Origin: Bin87 sp965208015
GTDB lineage: Bacteria; Chloroflexota; Dehalococcoidia; Lucifugimonadales; UBA3495
DNA: 64,000 bases
Reading direction: 5' to 3'
Assembly (NCBI GenBank): GCA_965208015.1
Contig: OZ242309.1
Span: forward strand, 1-64,000
Position 1 is the stretch's first letter. Every line of letters starts with the position of its first letter. Of this stretch, positions 12,153-18,100 are shown in pieces. The notes beneath the pieces were generated by a model, which saw only the letters and a program-made list of their open reading frames with translations, ran no database searches and was not told the DNA's origin. The position numbers and the translations under genes are program-made.

Positions 12153-15100
12153 CGGCCGCCGTCTTCCAGGAGAAGGTAACAGTCTTGGTCGAGGGCACCG
12201 ACAGGCTCACCGTGAACTTGGCATTGCCGCCCTCCACCACGCTGGCGTCCGCCACCGACAGGGTCGGCGCGTCGTCGTCGTCGCTGATGGTCCCGGTGGC
12301 CGTCCTCTCTGTCCTCCTCGGCGACGGATTGGCGAGGGTGAGGGCCCCTTCGTTGGTCACCTCTGTTATCACCACCACTATCGTCTCGTCATCCTCGTCA
12401 TGGACGTCCCCTTTGATCGGAAAGACGATGTTCGCCGCAGTCGTCCCGGCTTTGAGGGTGACGCTATGGAAAACTACGACAAACGGATTAGATCCCTCGT
12501 AGTCCCAGCGCCAGTTCGCCGTCCCTCCCACGACGTAGGTCACCGTCACGTCCTTCTCGACGGCCCGAGACAGGCTCACCGTGAAGATCATGTCCGTCGT
12601 CTTCGCCGGGTCGTCACCTTCGGTCACCGCCGCCCCCGGCGCACGCACCGCCACCTTGGCCGGCTCGATGATGGTGCCCACCGCCTTCGAGTCCGCCAGC
12701 GTCGCGTTGGTCGGGGAGGAGAGTTGCACCAGGAAGGTCTCATCCTCCTCCTCCTCAAGGTAGTTGTCTTCCCTGGTTCCCACCGATACCGTTACGCTCT
12801 GCACCCCCGGAAAAAGGATCCCCGTCCTCGGGGTGGTCACCGCCGTGTAGTCCGTGGCCTCCGCCGGGTGGTCCCCGTCGGCGTCCGCCGCCGTCCGCCA
12901 CTTGAAGGTCACAATCTTGGTCGAGGGCACCGACAGGCTCACCGTGAACTTGGCATTGCCGCCCTCCACCACGCTGGCGTCGGCCACCGACAGGGTGGGC
13001 GTCCCGTCGTCGTCGGTGATGGTCCCGGTGGCCGTCAGGTCCGCCGCGTCCTCGTCCAGCGCCGCGTTGGTGGCCCCGGTCAGGGTCACGATCACCGTCT
13101 CGTCGTCCTCGTCCAGCACGTCCCCCCTGACCGGGATGTCGATGTTGGCCGTGGTGGAACCGGCCGGCACGCTCACGCTCAGCGGGTCCGGCTCGGCGTA
13201 GTCCCCGGGCGCCTCGGCCGTGCCGGTCAGCGTGTAGGTCACCGTCACCGTCTTCCCGCTGGCCGCCGTCAGGCTCACCGGGAAGCTCAGGTCCGTGGTC
13301 GCCATGGGGTCGTTCCCCTCGGCCACCGCCGCCGCCGGCGCCGCCACCGAGGCCACCGCCGTCTGGGCATCGTCGTCCTTGATGGTTGCGGTTGCGGTGG
13401 CCCGGCCGTTCAAACTTCGCTCCAGGGTGCCCTCCGTGTCACCGAAAATATGGAAGTGCACTTCGTTGGAATGGACGGAACTTCCAACACTGGCGTTCAG
13501 CTCGATGAGGAAGGTCTCGTCGTGCTCGTCCAGGCTGTCCTGGGTGGTCGATACGGTGATGTGCTGTGTTATAACGTCAAACCCGCTGTAGCCGTACGGC
13601 CAGGTAATGGTCTGGGCGGTTGTCACCGGGGTATAGTCGTTGGCGTCCGCCGGGTGGTCGCCGTCGGCGTCTATTGCGGTGTTCCATTGCAGGGTGAGGT
13701 CGCCCGTTTCCGGGGGGTGAATGCCTGCGGCCTCGACCTTGAAATTGACGGCATCTCCTTCATCGGACGGATTGACCGGGTGCAGCAGAATGCTGGCCCT
13801 GTTTACGTCGATTACCGTTACTTTCACGTTCCGCCTGGCGGGCAAGCCCGATTCATCGGTCGCCACCAGCGTAACCTCGTACACGTTGTCCTCGTCCTCG
13901 TCCTTGGGGTCTTCAAAGTCCTGGGCGGCCAGGGACAGTTGGGCCTTGGTGACGTCGGGGTTGGTGGTGGACGTGTCGGTCACAGTGAAGAGGTCGGCGT
14001 CGTCTCCGGTGATTGTCCAGGCGATGGCGCCGGTCGGGCTGCCGTCAACACTGAACTCGGCGCTCCACGCGACATTCTCGTCGACTTGGTGCCCCGCCAT
14101 TCCACGCAGGGAGAACCGGTCGCTGATGGTGCCCGTCGCCTCGGCGTCGGCCAGGGTGGCGTTGGTGGGGGAGGAGAGCTGCACCAGGAAGGTCTCGTCC
14201 GGCTCGGTGAGGTTGTCCGCGGTGGTTTGCACCTCGATCGTGGCGCTCCGCTCCCCCGCAGCGATGGTGACTGTCTGCAACGTGGACACTGCGGTGTAGT
14301 CCGTCGCCGCCGCGGGATTGGCCCCGTCGGCGTCGTTCGCCGTCTTCCACTTGAAGGTGACGTCCTTGCCGGAGACCGCCGACAGGCTCACCGTGAACTC
14401 GGCCGCGCCGCCCTCGGCCACGCTGGCGTCCGCCACCGACAGGGTGGGACTGGCGTCGTCGTCAACGATGGTCGCGGTCACGCTCGCCGTGGCGTTCGGG
14501 CCCAGCTTCACGGCGTCGCGATTGTTTGAAATGGTGAATTCCACTTCGTGGGGATGGACGGGATGCTTGGCGATGGCGTCCAGCTCGATCAGGAAGGTCT
14601 CGTCGAACTCATCCAGTCTGTCCTGGGTGGTCTGCACGGTGATCGTTTCGACGACGTCTTCTAAGCCCCTGCTGCCTGGCCAGCCAATGGTCTGGACTGT
14701 CACCGGGGTATAGTCGGTGGCGTCCGCCGGATGGTCGCCGTCGGCGTCCGCGGCCGTGTTCCATTCCAGGGTGATTTTTTCCAGCGTCGAATCATCGATT
14801 AGCGAGAAGATCCGCACCGTGAATGAGACGGCGCTCCCTTCCTCGACCGCCGTGGGCGGTTCAAACACAACGCCGCCAATGGTTACGTTGGTGACCGTGA
14901 CTTGCACATCAGTTGCAGCGGACAGGCCCTCCGTATCGGTGGCCACCAGCGTAACCTCGTACACGTTGTCCCCATCCTTGTCCTTGGGGTCTTCGAAATC
15001 CTGGGCGGACAGGTTGATCTGCGCCCCTACCCGGTCGGATGATGAAGCATCGGCAACGATGAAGAGGTCGGCGTCGTCCCCGGTCAGCGTCCAGGTGACG

Positions 15101-18100
15101 GCGCCGTGCGGATTGCCGTGAATCACGAAATCGTCAGCGGGACTGTCCCACGCAACATTTTCGGTAGCTTCGAAACTGGTGTCTCCGGTGATCTGGAACC
15201 CGTCGGTGATGGTGCCTTCACCCTCGGCGTCCTCCAGCGTCGCGTTGGTGGGCGAGGACAGCCGCACTAGGAAGGTCTCGTCCGGCTCGTCCCGCGTGTC
15301 CTGGGTGGTCTGCACCTCCAGGGTGGCGCTGCGGTCTCCCGCCGGGATGGTCACCGTCTGCAAAGTGGTCACCGCCGTGTAGTCCGTTCCTGCCGTGGCC
15401 GGATTGGCCCCGCTGGCGTCGTCGGCCGTTTGCCACTGGAAGGTCACGTCCCGCTCCGAGGCCGCGCTCAGGCTCACCTCGAAGGCTGCCTTGCTCCCCT
15501 CGGGCGCTTTGGCGTCGTTCACCGACAGGGTGGGCGTGCCATCGTCGTCGGTGATGGTGCCCGTGGCCGTCAGGTCCGCCGCCGTGGTGGACAGCTCCGC
15601 GTTGACGGCCTCCGTCAGGGTAACGATCACCGTCTCGTCATCCTCGTCCACCACGTCGCCCTTGACCGGGATCACGATGTTGGCCGTCGTCGACCCCGCC
15701 GGGATGGTGACGCTCAGCGGGTCCGGGGTCGTGTAGTCGCTGACCTCCTCGGCCGTCCCGCCCGTGGCCGTCCCGCTCAGGGTGTAGGTCAGCGTCGCGT
15801 CGCTGTTACGGGCCTCCGACAGGCTCACCGGGAAGTTCAGGTCCGTGGTCACCGCGGGGTCGTCGCCCTCGGCCACCGCCGCCGCCGGGTCGGCTACCGA
15901 TGCTATGGGAAAGCGGGTGACGGTTACCCCCACGTCCTGGGTATCGGTATTGCCGTCTTCGTCGGTGGCCCGGGCGGTGACCTGGTACACGTTGTCCGTG
16001 TTCTGGTCCGCCGGATCATCGAAATCCTGGGCCGGCAGGGAGATGACGCCGGTGTCCGCGTCAATGGTGAAGAGCGCGGCGTCGTCCCCTTCCAGGGTCC
16101 AGGTTACGTGGCCCACGGGAGCGCCGGAAACCGTTGGGACGGGCGATTCCCATTCCAGGCCCTCCAGTCGCACCGCGTCGCTGTAACCGCCGACGGCCAC
16201 CGAACCCAGGTCATCGTCCCGGATGGCTATCCGGGGCATCCGGTACGCTTGGTTGTCACCGACGGGGAAATATCCCCGGTAGCGAGGCTGCGGAGAAGTG
16301 ACGGAAGCTATAGAGAATAGAACCCCCAGGTCTTCATCGGCTTCAATGCGGCTGTCCTCGGTAGTGGCGACGGGCAGTTTCCAGGATTGAGTTCCCGACG
16401 GGATTAAGATGGTGCGAGACGGATAATTCCCGTATCCGGAAATTCCTCTGCTCCGGGGCCAGCCTGTGTAGTCGACGTCGTCGTCGGCTGCCGGATTGCT
16501 GACCCCGGAAGTTGTCAGGTACACAATACCCGTTACCAAACGCGTCAACGGGTTGGATGAATTGAACAAGATGTCAACCGTTTCGCCTTCGTCCACCACC
16601 CGGTCGGGGATGTTAAGATCCGTTTGGGTGGAGTCGTTGATCTCGACGGTGGCCTCGCCTTCCACGGGGTGGATGTTCAGCCCGGCGGACGCCTCCTCCA
16701 GGAAGACGGTGAAGGTCTCGGGCTCGAACTCTAGCAGGTCGTCCTCGAATATGGGTACATCGACCGTCTGCGCCGTTTCTCCGGGGGCGAAGGTGATCTT
16801 TTCGCGGACGGGCTGGTAATCCCCGCCGGCGACTGCGGTGCCGTTCCTGACGTCGACGAACACCTCCAGCGCCTGCGTGTGGGCCTTGGAAAGGCTGACG
16901 GTGAACCGGGCCCGCCCGGCGTCCTCGTTCACCGAGGCGGGGCCGCTCACGGACGCCTGGGGCCGCTCGTCGTCAACGATGGTGGTGGTGAGCACCAAAC
17001 CAAGCCGGGCGTCAGGCGAGAACAGGCTCCACCCCCTCCCAACGAACGGATAGAGCCACAGGGACAGGGTTTCGTTGCCTTCTGCCAAACTGTCTCCGCG
17101 GGGCCGCACGCCAAACGTAATCTCGCGGAGTGTTCCCCCAAATTGTACGGTGTGAATCTCCGCCAGCTCGCCAATTCGAGTTCGCTCATGGCATTCCACT
17201 AAACTCGCCCGGAACTCGCCGTTGGCGATTTTGCCAACTGAGACATCCGTGCTGCCAGCGGCGCCCACAGTCAGGCCCCGAGGCGTCGCTCCTCCCGGGA
17301 AGTTCCGGGGGTTGGGACGCGTCAGGGCGCACACCTGAAACCCGAACTCGTCCCATGGAAAGTTCACTTCATCGGGATGCGCCTCCCGCCTGATCTTCAC
17401 CTGATAGATCGTGTCGTCGTCCCAGTTGGCAGTCGTGCCCTCGGGAAGGGCCGCAGGGAGGACGCCGACGATCTCCCAGGTCAGGGCGTCGTCGTCCTCG
17501 ATTTCGGCATAGCCGACGACGCCCTCGCTGAAGTCGATGCTGGCTTCGTCGCCGCTGATGGTCACCCGGAACTCTTCGGTGTTCTCGAGGAAATCGTCGT
17601 CATTGACCGTGACCGAAACCGTCTTCTCGGTTTCGCCGGCCGCGAAGGTGACGGAGCCGCTGGCGGCGGTGAAGTCATTCTCTCCCTGGTTGCCGTTGCC
17701 TCCGCTGCGGGCCGAATGGAGGGGGTCCGACGACCCGTCGCTCGTTGCCCACCGGACGGTCACGGCCGAGGTCTGGGCCGGCTTGAGGCTGATCACGAAA
17801 TCGGCCGTGGCGCCGGGACCCTCGGTGACCGGGGCGGCGGCGGCGATGGCTACCTGCATGGTGTCGTCGTTCCTGATGGTGCCCACGGCGGTGGGGTCCC
17901 GGAACTTGGCATGGGGCGCGTGGGCCAGCTGGACCCGGAACTGCTCGTCGATCTCGGGCTCGATGTCGGGCTGGGAATCCACCACGATGGTCTTGCTCAG
18001 CTCGCCCGGCGCGAAGGTGACGGTCTGCCGCGCCGTAACGCCCACGTAGTCATTGTCCAGGACGCTGGCGGTGCCGTCCTCCGTCACCCAGATCACCGAC

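Noticed and set aside
304..14529. A plus-strand open frame of 4,741 codons
   Set aside because: It is the exact codon-on-codon complement of the minus-strand Calx-beta frame. It stays open because that gene almost never uses TTA, CTA or TCA codons. The plus product is Arg/Gly/His-rich with no fold, while the minus product has a signal peptide and clear domains.
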